The notes: generated by a model not told the origin, from the sequence alone. Positions 1-9,649 are shown, counted from the stretch's first letter. The stretch is DNA of 64,000 nt from Rhodococcus sp. HNM0563 (GCF_012726195.1 NZ_JAASAF010000001.1:434001-498000), one strand, 5' to 3'. A program made the numbers and translations.

Positions 1-1
1 C

Positions 2-442
2 GGTCTCCAGCTCAACGCGACACAGCCCGGTCTGGTCGTTGCGCTTGCGTTCGTCACGCTGCCGTTCGTGGTGCGGTCGGTCCAACCCGTCCTGATCGAG
101 GCAGACCGAGAGGTCGAGGAGGCCGCGGCATCACTCGGTGCCGACAACTTCACGACTTTCCGGACCGTGGTGCTACCGACCTTGGCGCCCGCGATCCTCG
201 GCGGAGTCGGGCTTGCGTTCGCCCGCGCAATCGGGGAGTACGGCTCGATCGTGCTGATCGGAGGGAACATTCCCGGCCGGACTCAGGTGGCATCACAGTA
301 CATTCAGCAGCAGATCGAGATCGACCGGCCCGTCAACGCCGCGGCGGTCTCGGTGGCACTGTTGCTCATCGCGTTCGTGGCACTGTTCGTGCTGCGGCTC
401 GTCGCGAACCGCGGTCGTGTCCGTGAGGAGAGCGACGCGTGA
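2..442 (+). CDS. cysT: Sulfate ABC transporter permease CysT, 3' part
   Basis: This is the C-terminal 146 residues of an inner-membrane permease of the sulfate/thiosulfate importer; the gene begins left of the window and is open from base 2. The cytoplasmic EAA loop that docks on the ATPase is visible as [20 protein letters not shown], followed by two hydrophobic membrane segments. It is preceded by the typical [17 protein letters not shown] segment. The stop overlaps the GTG of cysW by four bases (GTGA), which implies translational coupling in a cysTWA operon. Assignment to CysT rather than molybdate ModB rests on the paired CysW-like second permease and the CysA-type ATPase that follow. The periplasmic sulfate-binding protein must lie outside the window. 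Confidence 0.9.
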   Translation, partial: GLQLNATQPGLVVALAFVTLPFVVRSVQPVLIEADREVEEAAASLGADNFTTFRTVVLPTLAPAILGGVGLAFARAIGEYGSIVLIGGNIPGRTQVASQYIQQQIEIDRPVNAAAVSVALLLIAFVALFVLRLVANRGRVREESDA

Positions 443-1248
443 AACTCTCTCCGCTCTCGCGTATCTCGCTGCGTGTGATCGCTCTGGGCTATCTGGTGGC
501 ACTGCTGGTCGTACCGATCGGCGTCATCCTCTACCGCACCTTCGAGAACGGTGTGATGGCGTTCGTCGACTCGATCTCGACGCCCGCAGCGATCTCCGCG
601 CTCAACCTGTCGTTGCTCATCGTCGCGATCGTCGTCCCCGTCAATGTCGTGTTCGGCATCGTCGTCGCGCTCGCGCTCGTGCGTGGACGATTTCCGGGAC
701 GCGGACTTCTGCAGTCCGTCGTGGATTTGCCGTTCGCGGTGTCGCCGATCGTCGTCGGTGTCGCGCTGATCATGCTGTGGGGTGCGGGCGGCTGGCTCGG
801 CGGGCTCGAATCCTTGGGATTCAGAGTAATTTTCGGACTTCCCGGCATGGTCATTGCGACGATCTTTGTCACCCTGCCGTTCGTGGTGCGCGAGGTCGAA
901 CCTGTCCTCTACGAGATCGGAGAGGAACAAGAGCAGGCCGCCGCGACGCTGGGTGCGGGCAAGTGGCAGACGTTCCGGCGAATCACCCTGCCGGCAATTC
1001 GCTGGGGGTTGACGTACGGCATCGTCCTCACCGTCGCCCGCGCGCTCGGCGAGTTCGGTGCGGTCATCATGGTTTCGTCCGGGTTTCCCGGGGTATCTCA
1101 GACCCTCACGTTGCTCGTTCATGCTCGCTACATCGACGACCACAACACCTTCGGCGCGTACAGCGCGGCCACCCTGCTCATGGCCATCGCAGTGCTGGTC
1201 CTGCTGCTGATGACATTGCTCGACCGCAAGAGGAGCACCAAAGCATGA
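439..1248 (+). CDS. cysW: Sulfate ABC transporter permease CysW
   Basis: This 269-residue permease is the second membrane subunit of the sulfate/thiosulfate importer. About six hydrophobic segments are visible, starting with [17 protein letters not shown]. The EAA cytoplasmic loop, [20 protein letters not shown], lies near residues 155-175 and is the contact to the CysA ATPase. The GTG start overlaps the cysT stop and the TGA overlaps the ATG of cysA, so all three genes are translationally coupled. Length is usual for the family. CysT and CysW are distinguished here by gene order and by general similarity, not by a diagnostic residue. Confidence 0.92.
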   Translation: MKLSPLSRISLRVIALGYLVALLVVPIGVILYRTFENGVMAFVDSISTPAAISALNLSLLIVAIVVPVNVVFGIVVALALVRGRFPGRGLLQSVVDLPFAVSPIVVGVALIMLWGAGGWLGGLESLGFRVIFGLPGMVIATIFVTLPFVVREVEPVLYEIGEEQEQAAATLGAGKWQTFRRITLPAIRWGLTYGIVLTVARALGEFGAVIMVSSGFPGVSQTLTLLVHARYIDDHNTFGAYSAATLLMAIAVLVLLLMTLLDRKRSTKA

Positions 1249-2249
1249 TCACCGTTACCGGGGCGTTCAAGAACTACGGCGACTTCTCCGCGCTCGACGA
1301 CGTCTCCCTCGACATCCCGCCCGGCTCGTTGACGGCCCTTCTCGGTCCGTCCGGCTCGGGTAAATCGACGCTGCTGCGATCGATCGCCGGGCTCGAATCC
1401 CTCGACGGCGGCACCGTCCACATCGCGGGCAACGACGTCACGCACGTATCGCCGCAGAAACGTGGGATCGGCTTCGTGTTCCAGCATTACGCTGCCTTCA
1501 AGCATATGACGGTTCGTGAGAACGTCGCGTTCGGTCCGAAGATCCGCAAGCTCCCGAAACAGCAGATCAGGGCGAAGGTCGACGAACTCCTCGAGGTCGT
1601 CGGCCTGGACGGATTCCAGCATCGGTACCCCGCACAGCTCTCGGGTGGGCAGCGGCAGCGTATGGCGCTCGCCCGAGCTCTGGCGGTGGACCCTCAGGTG
1701 CTACTGCTCGACGAGCCGTTCGGCGCGCTCGACGCGAAGGTACGCGCCGACCTGCGGACCTGGTTGCGCCGACTCCATGACGAGGTTCACGTGACCACTG
1801 TGCTGGTCACACACGACCAAGAGGAAGCGCTGGATGTCGCCGACCGCATCGCCGTGATGAACCGAGGACGGATCGAGCAGGTCGGGACGCCGGAGGATCT
1901 CTACGACCGCCCGGAGAACGACTTCGTGATGTCGTTTCTCGGGAACGTCTCGAAGTTCAACGGCAGGCTCGTGCGGCCGCACGACATCCGGCTCGGTCAC
2001 GAACCCGGACTCGAGGTCGCGCAGGCGTCGGGTACGGAGGAACTCGGTGTCGCCCGCGCCACCGTCGAACGGGTGGTGCATCTCGGGTTCGAGGTGCGCG
2101 TCGAGTTGACGAACGCCGCCACCGGCGAGCCGTTCATCGCGCAGATCACCCGTGGCGATGCGCGTGCACTCGGTCTGAAGGCCGGAGATACGGTGTACGC
2201 GCAGGTCACTGCCGCACCCGGTGGGCCCGTTGTGGTGAGCGCCGACTAG
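1245..2249 (+). CDS. cysA: Sulfate ABC transporter ATP-binding protein CysA
   Basis: This 334-residue ATPase powers sulfate/thiosulfate import. Walker [10 protein letters not shown] is at residues 34-42, the signature LSGGQ at 132-136, and Walker B LLLDEPF at about 153-159, followed by a D-loop and the switch histidine in [11 protein letters not shown]-terminal TOBE-like regulatory domain covers roughly residues 235-334. The ATG is chosen because it overlaps the cysW stop (ATGA); the reading frame is open far upstream, but that extension has no family similarity. The gene ends nine bases before the convergent universal stress gene, and no terminator hairpin was seen between them. Confidence 0.95.
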   Translation: MITVTGAFKNYGDFSALDDVSLDIPPGSLTALLGPSGSGKSTLLRSIAGLESLDGGTVHIAGNDVTHVSPQKRGIGFVFQHYAAFKHMTVRENVAFGPKIRKLPKQQIRAKVDELLEVVGLDGFQHRYPAQLSGGQRQRMALARALAVDPQVLLLDEPFGALDAKVRADLRTWLRRLHDEVHVTTVLVTHDQEEALDVADRIAVMNRGRIEQVGTPEDLYDRPENDFVMSFLGNVSKFNGRLVRPHDIRLGHEPGLEVAQASGTEELGVARATVERVVHLGFEVRVELTNAATGEPFIAQITRGDARALGLKAGDTVYAQVTAAPGGPVVVSAD

Positions 2250-2258
2250 GCGGGAGCC

Positions 2259-3116
2259 TCAGCTACGGCAGATGAGGACCGGGCACATCGAGTGGTGGAT
2301 CAGATTCTGACTGGTCGAGCCGAGCAGCGCGGACGCGATGGTGCTGCGTCCGTGACTGCCGACGACCACCAGCTGTGCGTGCGCGGAATGTTCGAGAAGC
2401 ATCACATCGGGTTTGCCGCGCTCGACGCTGTACGAGATCTCGACGTCGGGATGCTTCTCGCGGTAGCCTGCCAGGCTCTCCGCGAGTTCCGCGGTCCGGT
2501 GCTCCTGGTAGGCCTCCCAGTCGGTGAATCGTGAGCCTTCGCCGTACGTGAGGGTGGACTGTTCGGTCCAGGTGTGCACCGCGGTGAGCGGCGCGCCCGC
2601 CTTGTCCGCGATCTCGAAGGCATGGGCGATGGCTTTCGCGCTCAATGCGCTGCCGTCGACCCCCAGAACGATGGGTTTGCCGTCGAGTTCGGTCGGACCG
2701 GGCTCGCCGCGCCATGACACGACCGGACAGTGCGCATGGTTCGCAGTGCGCACGACATCGGACCCCGCGAACATGGACTGCAGCTCACTCGTCGTCGTGT
2801 GGCCGAGCACGATCATGCGTGCGGCATCCGACCTCTCGACGAGGGCTTGTGCGGGCTTACCCACTTCGATGGTGCGTTCGACGACGACCTCGGGTTGCGC
2901 AGCACGCACCGCGGCCTCCGCCGCGTCGAGCGCATTATCTCCTGCCGGGCCTGCAGCGGCACCGTTGCTCGATGGTCGTTCCGGCACGACGTGTGTCAGC
3001 TGAAGAGGTTCGCCGAAGCGGAGCGCGATCGATGCGGCCCAGCGCGCCGCACCGAGCGCACTGTCGGAACCGTCGACGCCCGCCACGATTCCCCGTTTGT
3101 TCGGTGTAGTGCCCAT
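2259..3116 (-). CDS. Universal stress protein, tandem UspA domains
   Basis: This cytosolic 285-residue protein has two UspA folds, roughly residues 8-140 and 148-285. Each domain starts with a beta strand followed by GVDGS (IVAGVDGSDSALGAARWA and IVLGVDGSALSAKAIAHA). The ATP-binding pattern G-2x-G-9x-G-(S/T) appears at the end of each half, clearest in VVVGSHGRSTIASALLGSTSQNL. Such tandem proteins in mycobacteria and rhodococci bind ATP and are linked to hypoxia, stasis and redox stress; the exact output is generally unknown. The ATG has a purine-rich AAGGAGAGACC upstream. The gene lies downstream of, and on the same strand as, the PPK2 gene, with a 100-base gap that contains a short palindrome. 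Confidence 0.9.
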   Translation of the reverse strand: MGTTPNKRGIVAGVDGSDSALGAARWAASIALRFGEPLQLTHVVPERPSSNGAAAGPAGDNALDAAEAAVRAAQPEVVVERTIEVGKPAQALVERSDAARMIVLGHTTTSELQSMFAGSDVVRTANHAHCPVVSWRGEPGPTELDGKPIVLGVDGSALSAKAIAHAFEIADKAGAPLTAVHTWTEQSTLTYGEGSRFTDWEAYQEHRTAELAESLAGYREKHPDVEISYSVERGKPDVMLLEHSAHAQLVVVGSHGRSTIASALLGSTSQNLIHHSMCPVLICRS

Positions 3117-3143
3117 GGTGGTCTCTCCTTACTCTGCCACCAG

Positions 3144-3159
3144 TGTGGTACAGACCACA
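3144..3159. promoter_or_regulatory. Short palindrome upstream of universal stress gene
   Basis: TGTGGT, a 4-base spacer (ACAG), then ACCACA form a perfect inverted repeat 28 bases before the start of the universal stress gene. The position fits an operator, but no regulator is recognised, and 6-base arms can occur by chance. It does not match the DosR consensus as I know it. Confidence 0.3.
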
Positions 3160-3216
3160 TCGGGCCGCCAGGGATCGAGGATCTCGGTACCTGACGGACA
3201 CCGCCGCGCACTGTGT

Positions 3217-4152
3217 TCAGTCGCCGACCGCGTCCTTTCCGCGCTGCACGATCTTGGGGTCGGCCGCGAACACGACCTGGCTGTCCTTGTCGTCGTAGTC
3301 GAACTGGTTGAGGAAGAAGCGCATGGAATTGATGCGGGCGCGCTTCTTGTCGTTGGACTTGATGGTGGTCCACGGCGCGTGGTCGGTATCGGTACGCCGG
3401 AACATCACTTCCTTCGCAGCGGTGTACTGATCCCACTTGTCGAGGGATTCGAGGTCCATTTCCGACAGCTTCCATCGACGGACAGGATCGAGCTGGCGAA
3501 TTGCGAAGCGGGTGCGCTGCTCGTTCTGGGTCACCGAGAACCAGAACTTTGTCAGTGAGATTCCCGCGTCGATGATCAGCTGCTCGAACAACGGCACCTG
3601 TCGCAGGAACCGCTTGTACTCCTCGTCAGTGCAGAACCCCATCACGCGCTCGACGCCCGCGCGGTTGTACCAGGAGCGATCGAACATCACCAGCTCGCCT
3701 GCGGTGGGAAAATGCTCGATGTACCGCTGCATGTACCACTGTCCGGACTCGCGGTCGGACGGCTTGTTCAAAGCGACCACACGCGCATGCCGAACGTTGA
3801 TGTACTCCTGGAAGCGTTTGATCGTGCCACCTTTGCCGGCGGCGTCACGGCCTTCGAACACGATGATGTGTTTCGACCTGTTTTCCTGCGCCCACGCCTG
3901 GAACTTCAGTAGCTCGATCTGAAGGAGGTATTTCTCGACCTCGTAGGTTGCGCGGTCCATCCGCTTCTTGTAGGGGTAGTTCTCACGCCAGGTGTCGACC
4001 GCGCGTCCGTGGGTGTCGATGAGGTCGGGATCCTCGCCGTGATCGTCCCGGACCGAATAGCCTTCGGTGCGGAGACGGTCGATGTAGTGCCGTAGCTCGT
4101 TCTGCACGCGTTCTCCTCGCGGATCGGGATTCCCGGCGAACGGGTTGCCCAC
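3217..4152 (-). CDS. ppk2: Polyphosphate kinase 2 family protein
   Basis: This 311-residue PPK2-family enzyme moves phosphate between inorganic polyphosphate and nucleoside diphosphates (or monophosphates). The P-loop EGRDAAGKGGT is at residues 100-110, a lid-type segment NKPSDRE at 129-135, and the Walker B region MFDRSWYNRAGVERVMGF at about 156-173. The length and single catalytic domain match class I PPK2, which uses polyphosphate to make GTP/ATP from NDP, but class cannot be fixed by eye. The ATG gives the usual MGNPF-like N terminus with a charged alpha-helical leader. Neighbours are a universal stress gene downstream and the sulfur operon upstream; a link to energy or phosphate stress is inference. 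Confidence 0.93.
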   Translation of the reverse strand: MGNPFAGNPDPRGERVQNELRHYIDRLRTEGYSVRDDHGEDPDLIDTHGRAVDTWRENYPYKKRMDRATYEVEKYLLQIELLKFQAWAQENRSKHIIVFEGRDAAGKGGTIKRFQEYINVRHARVVALNKPSDRESGQWYMQRYIEHFPTAGELVMFDRSWYNRAGVERVMGFCTDEEYKRFLRQVPLFEQLIIDAGISLTKFWFSVTQNEQRTRFAIRQLDPVRRWKLSEMDLESLDKWDQYTAAKEVMFRRTDTDHAPWTTIKSNDKKRARINSMRFFLNQFDYDDKDSQVVFAADPKIVQRGKDAVGD

Positions 4153-4238
4153 GGACGGATATCTACCGTTCTAGCCGAAGAAGGTGAATACCGCGCGAAC
4201 ACTCGCAGTGGCGGATGCCGTGTCTCGTGTGACCTCCG

Positions 4239-4985
4239 TCAGGCGGCGACGAGCATGCGGGACGCAGCGACGGCGGCCAGGTAGCGGGCGACGATCACGT
4301 CACCGATGGCCGCATGATCGGTGAGGGTCGCCGCGATGTGCACGCCCCGAAGAGATTCGGCTGCGGCGCACGCCCGATCCCACAGCAGTCCGGGCGCCAG
4401 CATCCACGGCACGAGCACGAGTGTGCGCGCACCCGCGCGGGAGAGTTCCGTCAGTGCCGTTTCCACGGACGGCTCGGTCGCCGTCGCGAAGCATGTTCGG
4501 CCCGAACTCCACTCGGTCCCGGCCAATACGCGTGGTGTGACCATCGCGGTCGACGAATTCGCACCGGCCCGGCGCGAACCGACCGCACAGAGCGCGACTC
4601 CGACCGCCGGATCGTCCCGCGACACACCCGCGGCAACAATGTTGTCGCGCGCCGCCGACACGAGCAGTTCGTCGTCGCCCAGGATCTCGGAGGTCACGAT
4701 GTCGAGGTAGGGGTTGCGGATCGCGGATTCCGCGAGCAGCGCCGGAAGATCGATACGCGCGTGGAACGCGCTGCCGAGCAGCAACGGAACGACAACAGCC
4801 TGTCGATGCCCTGCGGCGGCCACCGTATCGAGCACCTGCGGGACCGACGGGCTGTTCAGATCGAGGAACGCGAGCCGGACATCGAGTTCGGGATGCCGGT
4901 CGCGGACCGCTGCGAGCGCGGCAGCCACGGCCCGCGCTGAGCGCGGGTCACGGCTGCCGTGCGCGACAGCGATCAGCGGGATCAT
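4239..4985 (-). CDS. Sirohydrochlorin chelatase (CbiX/SirB family)
   Basis: This 248-residue protein belongs to the CbiX/SirB family that inserts Fe2+ (or Co2+) into sirohydrochlorin. The start motif LIAVAHGSRDP carries the conserved metal-binding histidine at residue 9. A second chelatase-like half (from about residue 125) gives the two-domain length common in actinobacteria. The ATG overlaps the cysN stop (ATGA), so the gene is the last member of the assimilatory sulfate operon. That context argues for siroheme supply to the sulfite reductase encoded at the head of the operon rather than for cobalamin synthesis. The frame is open well upstream, but only this start is consistent with the family. 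Confidence 0.9.
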   Translation of the reverse strand: MIPLIAVAHGSRDPRSARAVAAALAAVRDRHPELDVRLAFLDLNSPSVPQVLDTVAAAGHRQAVVVPLLLGSAFHARIDLPALLAESAIRNPYLDIVTSEILGDDELLVSAARDNIVAAGVSRDDPAVGVALCAVGSRRAGANSSTAMVTPRVLAGTEWSSGRTCFATATEPSVETALTELSRAGARTLVLVPWMLAPGLLWDRACAAAESLRGVHIAATLTDHAAIGDVIVARYLAAVAASRMLVAA

Positions 4986-6280
4986 GCGGGAACGTGATCC
5001 CCGAGCTCGATGTCGGAGAGCCCGTTCCCGACCAGACCGGCCGCAAGGGTGTTGCCACCGGCCGGATCGATGAGGAGGAAACTTCCGGTGCGGCGGTTGA
5101 CCTTGTAGTCGTCGGCAGCGATCGGTTCGGCGACGCGCACCGAGATCCGTGCTATCTCGTTGAGTTCCAACGATTCCGGGTTGGGGACAGAGGTCAGGTT
5201 CTGCTCGTCGAAGCGCTCCTCGAGAGTGCCGACGATCGCCTGCGTTGTGCGCGTGCCGTGCTTGAGCAGCAGACGAGCACCCGGACGCAGCGGCTTCTCG
5301 GCAAGCCAGCACACGGTCGCCTCGAATTCGCCGATCGGCTCCGGTGCTCCAGGCGCTGCGATCACGTCGCCACGTGAAACGTCGACGTCGTCGGCCAGAA
5401 TCAACGTCACCGATCGACCGGCATGCGCGACGTCGAGTTCACCGTCGGCGGTGTCGATGCGCTCGACCGTCGTGCGGATACCGGACGGCAGGATCACGAC
5501 CTGGTCGCCGGGACGGACCGAACCGGCGCCGATCTGACCGGCGTAGCCGCGATAGTCGGGGAACTGAGCAGTGCGGGGCCGGATCACGTATTGGACCGCG
5601 AACCGCAGGCCGACATCGTGCCGTCCGTGCGTATCGGCGTCGACCGGGACGGACTCGAGGTGCTCGATGAGGGTCGGGCCGTCGTAATACGGGGTGTTCT
5701 GCGAGCGGGTGGCGACGTTGTCCCCGTGCAACGCCGACACGGGAATCTCCTGTACGTCCTCGGCGGCCCAGCCGAGTGAGCGCGTGAGCGAGGTGAATTC
5801 GTCCCTGATGTCGGCGAAGACCTGTGCCGGGTCTTCGACGAGGTCGATCTTGTTGACAGCGAGAACAAGTTTGGGCACGCCGAGAAGTGCGAGCACGGCT
5901 GCGTGCTTGCGGGTCTGTTCGATCACACCCTTGCGTGCGTCGACGAGCAGCACGACGAGCTGCGCGGTGGAGGCGCCGGACACAGTGTTCCGCGTGTACT
6001 GCACGTGACCGGGGGTGTCGGCGAGCACGAAACTGCGCTTCGGGGTGGCGAAGTACCGGTAGGCAACGTCGATGGTGATGCCCTGCTCCCGCTCGGCGCG
6101 CAGGCCGTCGACGAGGAGCGACAGGTCGGGTGTATCGAGGCCACGGTCGACGGATGCACGGGTCACGGCATCGATCTGGTCGGCCAGAACGGATTTTGTG
6201 TCGTACAGCAGGCGGCCCACGAGGGTGGACTTGCCGTCGTCGACACTCCCGGCGGTAGCCAGGCGAAGGAGGTCGCTCAT
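4982..6280 (-). CDS. cysN: Sulfate adenylyltransferase subunit 1 (GTPase) CysN
   Basis: This 432-residue protein is the GTPase subunit of ATP sulfurylase, which with CysD makes adenosine 5'-phosphosulfate (APS) from ATP and sulfate. EF-Tu-like GTPase motifs are present: G1 GSVDDGKST (residues 11-19), G3 DTPGH (88-92) and G4 NKID (143-146). Beta-barrel domains follow. In many mycobacteria CysN is fused to an APS kinase (CysC); here the protein stops after the barrel domains and no CysC domain is present, consistent with an APS-reducing pathway that needs no PAPS. It is separated by two bases from cysD and overlaps the chelatase gene. Confidence 0.96.
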   Translation of the reverse strand: MSDLLRLATAGSVDDGKSTLVGRLLYDTKSVLADQIDAVTRASVDRGLDTPDLSLLVDGLRAEREQGITIDVAYRYFATPKRSFVLADTPGHVQYTRNTVSGASTAQLVVLLVDARKGVIEQTRKHAAVLALLGVPKLVLAVNKIDLVEDPAQVFADIRDEFTSLTRSLGWAAEDVQEIPVSALHGDNVATRSQNTPYYDGPTLIEHLESVPVDADTHGRHDVGLRFAVQYVIRPRTAQFPDYRGYAGQIGAGSVRPGDQVVILPSGIRTTVERIDTADGELDVAHAGRSVTLILADDVDVSRGDVIAAPGAPEPIGEFEATVCWLAEKPLRPGARLLLKHGTRTTQAIVGTLEERFDEQNLTSVPNPESLELNEIARISVRVAEPIAADDYKVNRRTGSFLLIDPAGGNTLAAGLVGNGLSDIELGDHVPA

Positions 6281-6282
6281 GA

Positions 6283-7227
6283 TCAGAAGTAGCCCTCTCG
6301 CTTGCGGTCTTCCATGGCCGCTTCGGAAACTCGGTCGTCGCCACGAGTAGCGCCGCGTTCGGTCAGGCGCGATGCCGCAACCTCGGCCAGGATGGCCTCG
6401 TTGTCGGCGGCGTCGGACAGCACGGCGCCGGTAGTGGAGCCGTCACCCACCGTGCGGTAACGCACCGAGAGAGTCTGCAACTCCTCGTCGTCCTTCGGGC
6501 CGCCCCACACACCGGGCGTCATCCACATACCGTCACGCTGATAGACGGGGCGTTCGTGCGCGTAGTAGATGCTTGCGAGTTCTACGTTCTCGCGCGCGAT
6601 GTAGCGCCAGATGTCCAGCTCGGTGAAATTGCTCAGCGGGAACACACGCACCTGTTCACCGGGGGCATGCTTGCCGTTGTAGAGATTCCACAGCTCGGGG
6701 CGCTGGCGCTTGGGATCCCACTGGCCGAATGCGTTGCGCAGCGAAAAGATCCGCTCCTTTGCGCGTGCACGTTCCTCATCGCGACGGGCGCCGCCGAAGA
6801 CGGCATCGAAGCGGTTCTCCGAGATCGCGTCGAGGAGAGGCACTGTCTGCAGGGGGTTGCGGATTCCGTCGGGCCGCTCGGTGAGGCGGCCGTCGGCGAT
6901 GTACTCTTCGACGCTCGCGACATGCAGCCGCAGGTTGTACTTCTCGACGACGTGGTCGCGGAATGCGAGCACCTCGGGGAGGTTGTGGCCGGTGTCGACA
7001 TGCAGCAGCGCGAAGGGCAGTGGTGCAGGCCAGAAGGCCTTGATCGCGAGATGCAGCAGAACGGTCGAATCCTTGCCCCCCGAGAACAGGATCACGGGAC
7101 GCTCGAACTCGCCCGCAACTTCGCGGAAGATGTGGATCGCTTCGGACTCGAGGGCGTCGAGGGTGTCGAACTTGTTGCCGTCGAGCTTGATTCGTTCTTC
7201 GTTGGGCTTCGTATCGATGAGTGTCAT
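6283..7227 (-). CDS. cysD: Sulfate adenylyltransferase subunit 2 CysD
   Basis: This 314-residue catalytic subunit of ATP sulfurylase belongs to the PP-loop family and forms APS with CysN. The PP-loop SGGKDST sits at residues 49-55; HVDTGHNLPEV and FGGARRDEERARAKER are further family signatures, and the C terminus ends in the characteristic DRKREGYF. The ATG at 7227 overlaps the cysH stop (ATGA). An in-frame upstream extension is open but would run deep into cysH. The length is normal for CysD. Confidence 0.97.
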   Translation of the reverse strand: MTLIDTKPNEERIKLDGNKFDTLDALESEAIHIFREVAGEFERPVILFSGGKDSTVLLHLAIKAFWPAPLPFALLHVDTGHNLPEVLAFRDHVVEKYNLRLHVASVEEYIADGRLTERPDGIRNPLQTVPLLDAISENRFDAVFGGARRDEERARAKERIFSLRNAFGQWDPKRQRPELWNLYNGKHAPGEQVRVFPLSNFTELDIWRYIARENVELASIYYAHERPVYQRDGMWMTPGVWGGPKDDEELQTLSVRYRTVGDGSTTGAVLSDAADNEAILAEVAASRLTERGATRGDDRVSEAAMEDRKREGYF

Positions 7228-7931
7228 GAGGAGTGCAACCCGCATTCGGTCTTGGCTTGGCCGGCCCAGCGTCCGCTGCGCGGATCGGCCCCGGGAAGTG
7301 GCTTGTTCGTGCACGGGGCGCACCCGATGGACGGGTAGCCCTCGTCGACGAGGGGATTGACGAGAATCCCGTGCTCGTCGATGTAGTTCTGCATGTCCTC
7401 GTCGGACCATGCGGCGATCGGATTGATCTTCACGAGTCCGAACGCTTCGTCGAACGAGATCAACGGTGCGTTCGCTCGCGTCGGCGATTCGACTCGCCGG
7501 ATGCCGGTGACCCACGCGCGATACCCGCTCAGGGACTCCTTCAGAGGCACCACCTTGCGCAGCCGGCAGCACTCGTTGGGCTCGCGGGCGAACAGATCCT
7601 TGCCCAGCAGTGCGTCCTGCTCGGCAACGGTCTGCTTCGCTGCGGCATTGATCACGTTGACCCCGTACACCTGCTCCACGGCGTCACGGGTGCCGAGGGT
7701 CTCGGGGAAGTGGTAGCCGGTTTCCAGGAACAGGACGTCGACGCCGGGGTGGATCTGGGCGGCGAGGTGCACCAGCACCCCGTCCTGCATGTTCGACGCG
7801 ACGATGTACGAGTCACCGAACGTGTCCTCGGTCCAGCGAAGCAATTCCTGAGCCGACGCACCTGCGAGGTTTGCCGCCCCCTGCGCGGCGAGCTCTCGCA
7901 GGTCGTCGGTGGTGTGTGTCGATGTGGTCAT
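7224..7931 (-). CDS. cysH: Adenylylsulfate (APS) reductase CysH
   Basis: This 235-residue assimilatory reductase converts APS to sulfite and AMP. The iron-sulfur cluster ligands of the APS-type enzyme are all visible: the Cys pair C121-C122 (ECCRLRK) and C204-x2-C207 (GCAPC), with the catalytic cysteine in the C-terminal ECGLH at C230. These four ligands distinguish it from the cluster-free PAPS reductase and agree with the absence of an APS kinase beside it. It overlaps both neighbours by four bases, with nirA upstream and cysD downstream. Confidence 0.96.
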   Translation of the reverse strand: MTTSTHTTDDLRELAAQGAANLAGASAQELLRWTEDTFGDSYIVASNMQDGVLVHLAAQIHPGVDVLFLETGYHFPETLGTRDAVEQVYGVNVINAAAKQTVAEQDALLGKDLFAREPNECCRLRKVVPLKESLSGYRAWVTGIRRVESPTRANAPLISFDEAFGLVKINPIAAWSDEDMQNYIDEHGILVNPLVDEGYPSIGCAPCTNKPLPGADPRSGRWAGQAKTECGLHSS

Positions 7932-9649
7932 CGAAGATCCGCCTCATCTGCTCGTACGGTCCACTCGGCGAAGCGTTCGCCTGCGTTCCTGTGCTTGATG
8001 AAATTGCGTACGATGCGCTCGATGTAATCGGTCGCCTCGTGCGCGAGGATGCGGTGCTGACGCAGCTTGCGTCCGAATCCGATATCGAACCCGAGGCTGC
8101 CACCGAGGTGTACCTGGAACCCCTCGATCTGGTTTCCGTCACCATCGTCGACCAGCATTCCCTTGAACCCGATGTCGGCGATCTGAATGCGCGCGCAGGA
8201 GTTGGGGCAGCCGTTGAAGTTGAGCGTGATCGGCACGTCCAGCTGGGAATTGAGCTCGGCGAGGCGCTTCTCGAGTTCCGGCACGAGGTTCTGAGACCGG
8301 CTCCGGGTCTCGGTGAACGACAGCTTGCAGTATTCGAGGCCGGTGCAGGCGATCAGGTTGCGGCGCCACCGCGACGGACGCGAGCTCAGACCCACGCCTT
8401 CGAGAGCACTGTCGAGGCCGGCGATCTTGTCGTCCGGAACGTTGACGACGATCAGCTTCTGGTACGGGGTCAGCCGCAGCGAGTCCGTGCCCGCCTCGTC
8501 CATCGCGTCGGCGATCACGTCGAGCGTCGTGCCGGACACTCGACCCGACACGGCGGAGAATCCGACCGCGTTGAGTCCGTTGGTCTGCTTGGTGAGGCCG
8601 ACGTGGTCGATCGGATGGAGCGGTGTCTCGGGCGCCGGCCCATCGATCAGCGGCCGCTTCAGGTACTCCGTCTCGAGTACCTCGCGGAACTTCTCGATGC
8701 CCCAGTCCTTGATGAGGAACTTCAGACGTGCCTTGGAACGCAGCCGACGGTAGCCGTAATCGCGGAAGATCGCGACGACGCCTTCCCACACATCGGGGAC
8801 CTCATCCAGCGGAATCCACGCGCCGGTGCGTTCGGCGAGCATCGGATTGGTCGACAGACCGCCGCCGACCCACAAGTCGAAGCCCGGGCCGTGTTCGGGA
8901 TGAACGACGCCGACGAACGAGACGTCGTTGATCTCGTGTACGACATCGGGCTGTCCGGAGATCGCAGTCTTGAACTTGCGAGGAAGGTTCGAGTATTCGG
9001 GGTTGCCGATGTAGCGGCGCTTGATCTCGGCGAGCGCCGGGCTCGCGTCGATCACCTCGTTCGGGGACAGACCGGCGAGGGGGGAGCCGAGCATTCCGCG
9101 GGGGCAGTCGCCGCAGGCCTCGGTGGTCTCGAGTCCGACGGCCTCGAGGCGACGCCAGATCTCCGGCACGTTCTCGATCTCGATCCAATGGAACTGGATG
9201 TTCTGGCGGTCGGTGATGTCGGCGGTATCGCGCGCGAAATCCTTCGAGATGCCCGCGATCGCGCGCACCTGTGCGGTGTTGAGAACGCCGCCGTCGGTGC
9301 GGACCCGCATCATGAAATACGGGGCCTCGAGGAGATCGGCGTTGTCGTCGCCGGTCCACGTACCGTCGTATCCTTCGGCCCGTTGCGTGTACAGGCCCAT
9401 CCAGCGGAAGCGGCTGCGGAGGTCCGCCTTGTCGATGTTGTCGAATCCGACATGCTGGTAGGTGTCGATGATCCGCTGTCGAACGTTGAGCGGGTTGTCG
9501 TCCTTCTTGGTCTGCTCGTTCGGGTTGAGGGGCTCGCGGTAACCGAGCGCCCACTGGCCTTCTGCGCGGCGCTTGGTGGGCTTCGCCGAGCGGCGGCGAG
9601 CCGGGGGTGCCGTGTCGGCGGCGGGAGCGACGTCGGTGGTCGACGACAT
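7928..9649 (-). CDS. sir: Assimilatory sulfite reductase (ferredoxin)
   Basis: This 573-residue enzyme performs the six-electron reduction of sulfite to sulfide using siroheme and a 4Fe-4S cluster. The ligands are C435-x5-C441 and C481-x3-C485 (ACTGLEYC and GCPNSC), the last probably bridging to siroheme. Two ferredoxin-like half domains and two siroheme-binding halves follow the usual nitrite/sulfite reductase layout. Actinobacterial homologues are often named NirA or SirA; placement as first gene of the cysH-cysD-cysN operon points to sulfite rather than nitrite. A good ribosome site, AGGAGA, precedes the ATG. A leader peptide gene lies 109 bases upstream. Confidence 0.95.
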   Translation of the reverse strand: MSSTTDVAPAADTAPPARRRSAKPTKRRAEGQWALGYREPLNPNEQTKKDDNPLNVRQRIIDTYQHVGFDNIDKADLRSRFRWMGLYTQRAEGYDGTWTGDDNADLLEAPYFMMRVRTDGGVLNTAQVRAIAGISKDFARDTADITDRQNIQFHWIEIENVPEIWRRLEAVGLETTEACGDCPRGMLGSPLAGLSPNEVIDASPALAEIKRRYIGNPEYSNLPRKFKTAISGQPDVVHEINDVSFVGVVHPEHGPGFDLWVGGGLSTNPMLAERTGAWIPLDEVPDVWEGVVAIFRDYGYRRLRSKARLKFLIKDWGIEKFREVLETEYLKRPLIDGPAPETPLHPIDHVGLTKQTNGLNAVGFSAVSGRVSGTTLDVIADAMDEAGTDSLRLTPYQKLIVVNVPDDKIAGLDSALEGVGLSSRPSRWRRNLIACTGLEYCKLSFTETRSRSQNLVPELEKRLAELNSQLDVPITLNFNGCPNSCARIQIADIGFKGMLVDDGDGNQIEGFQVHLGGSLGFDIGFGRKLRQHRILAHEATDYIERIVRNFIKHRNAGERFAEWTVRADEADLR

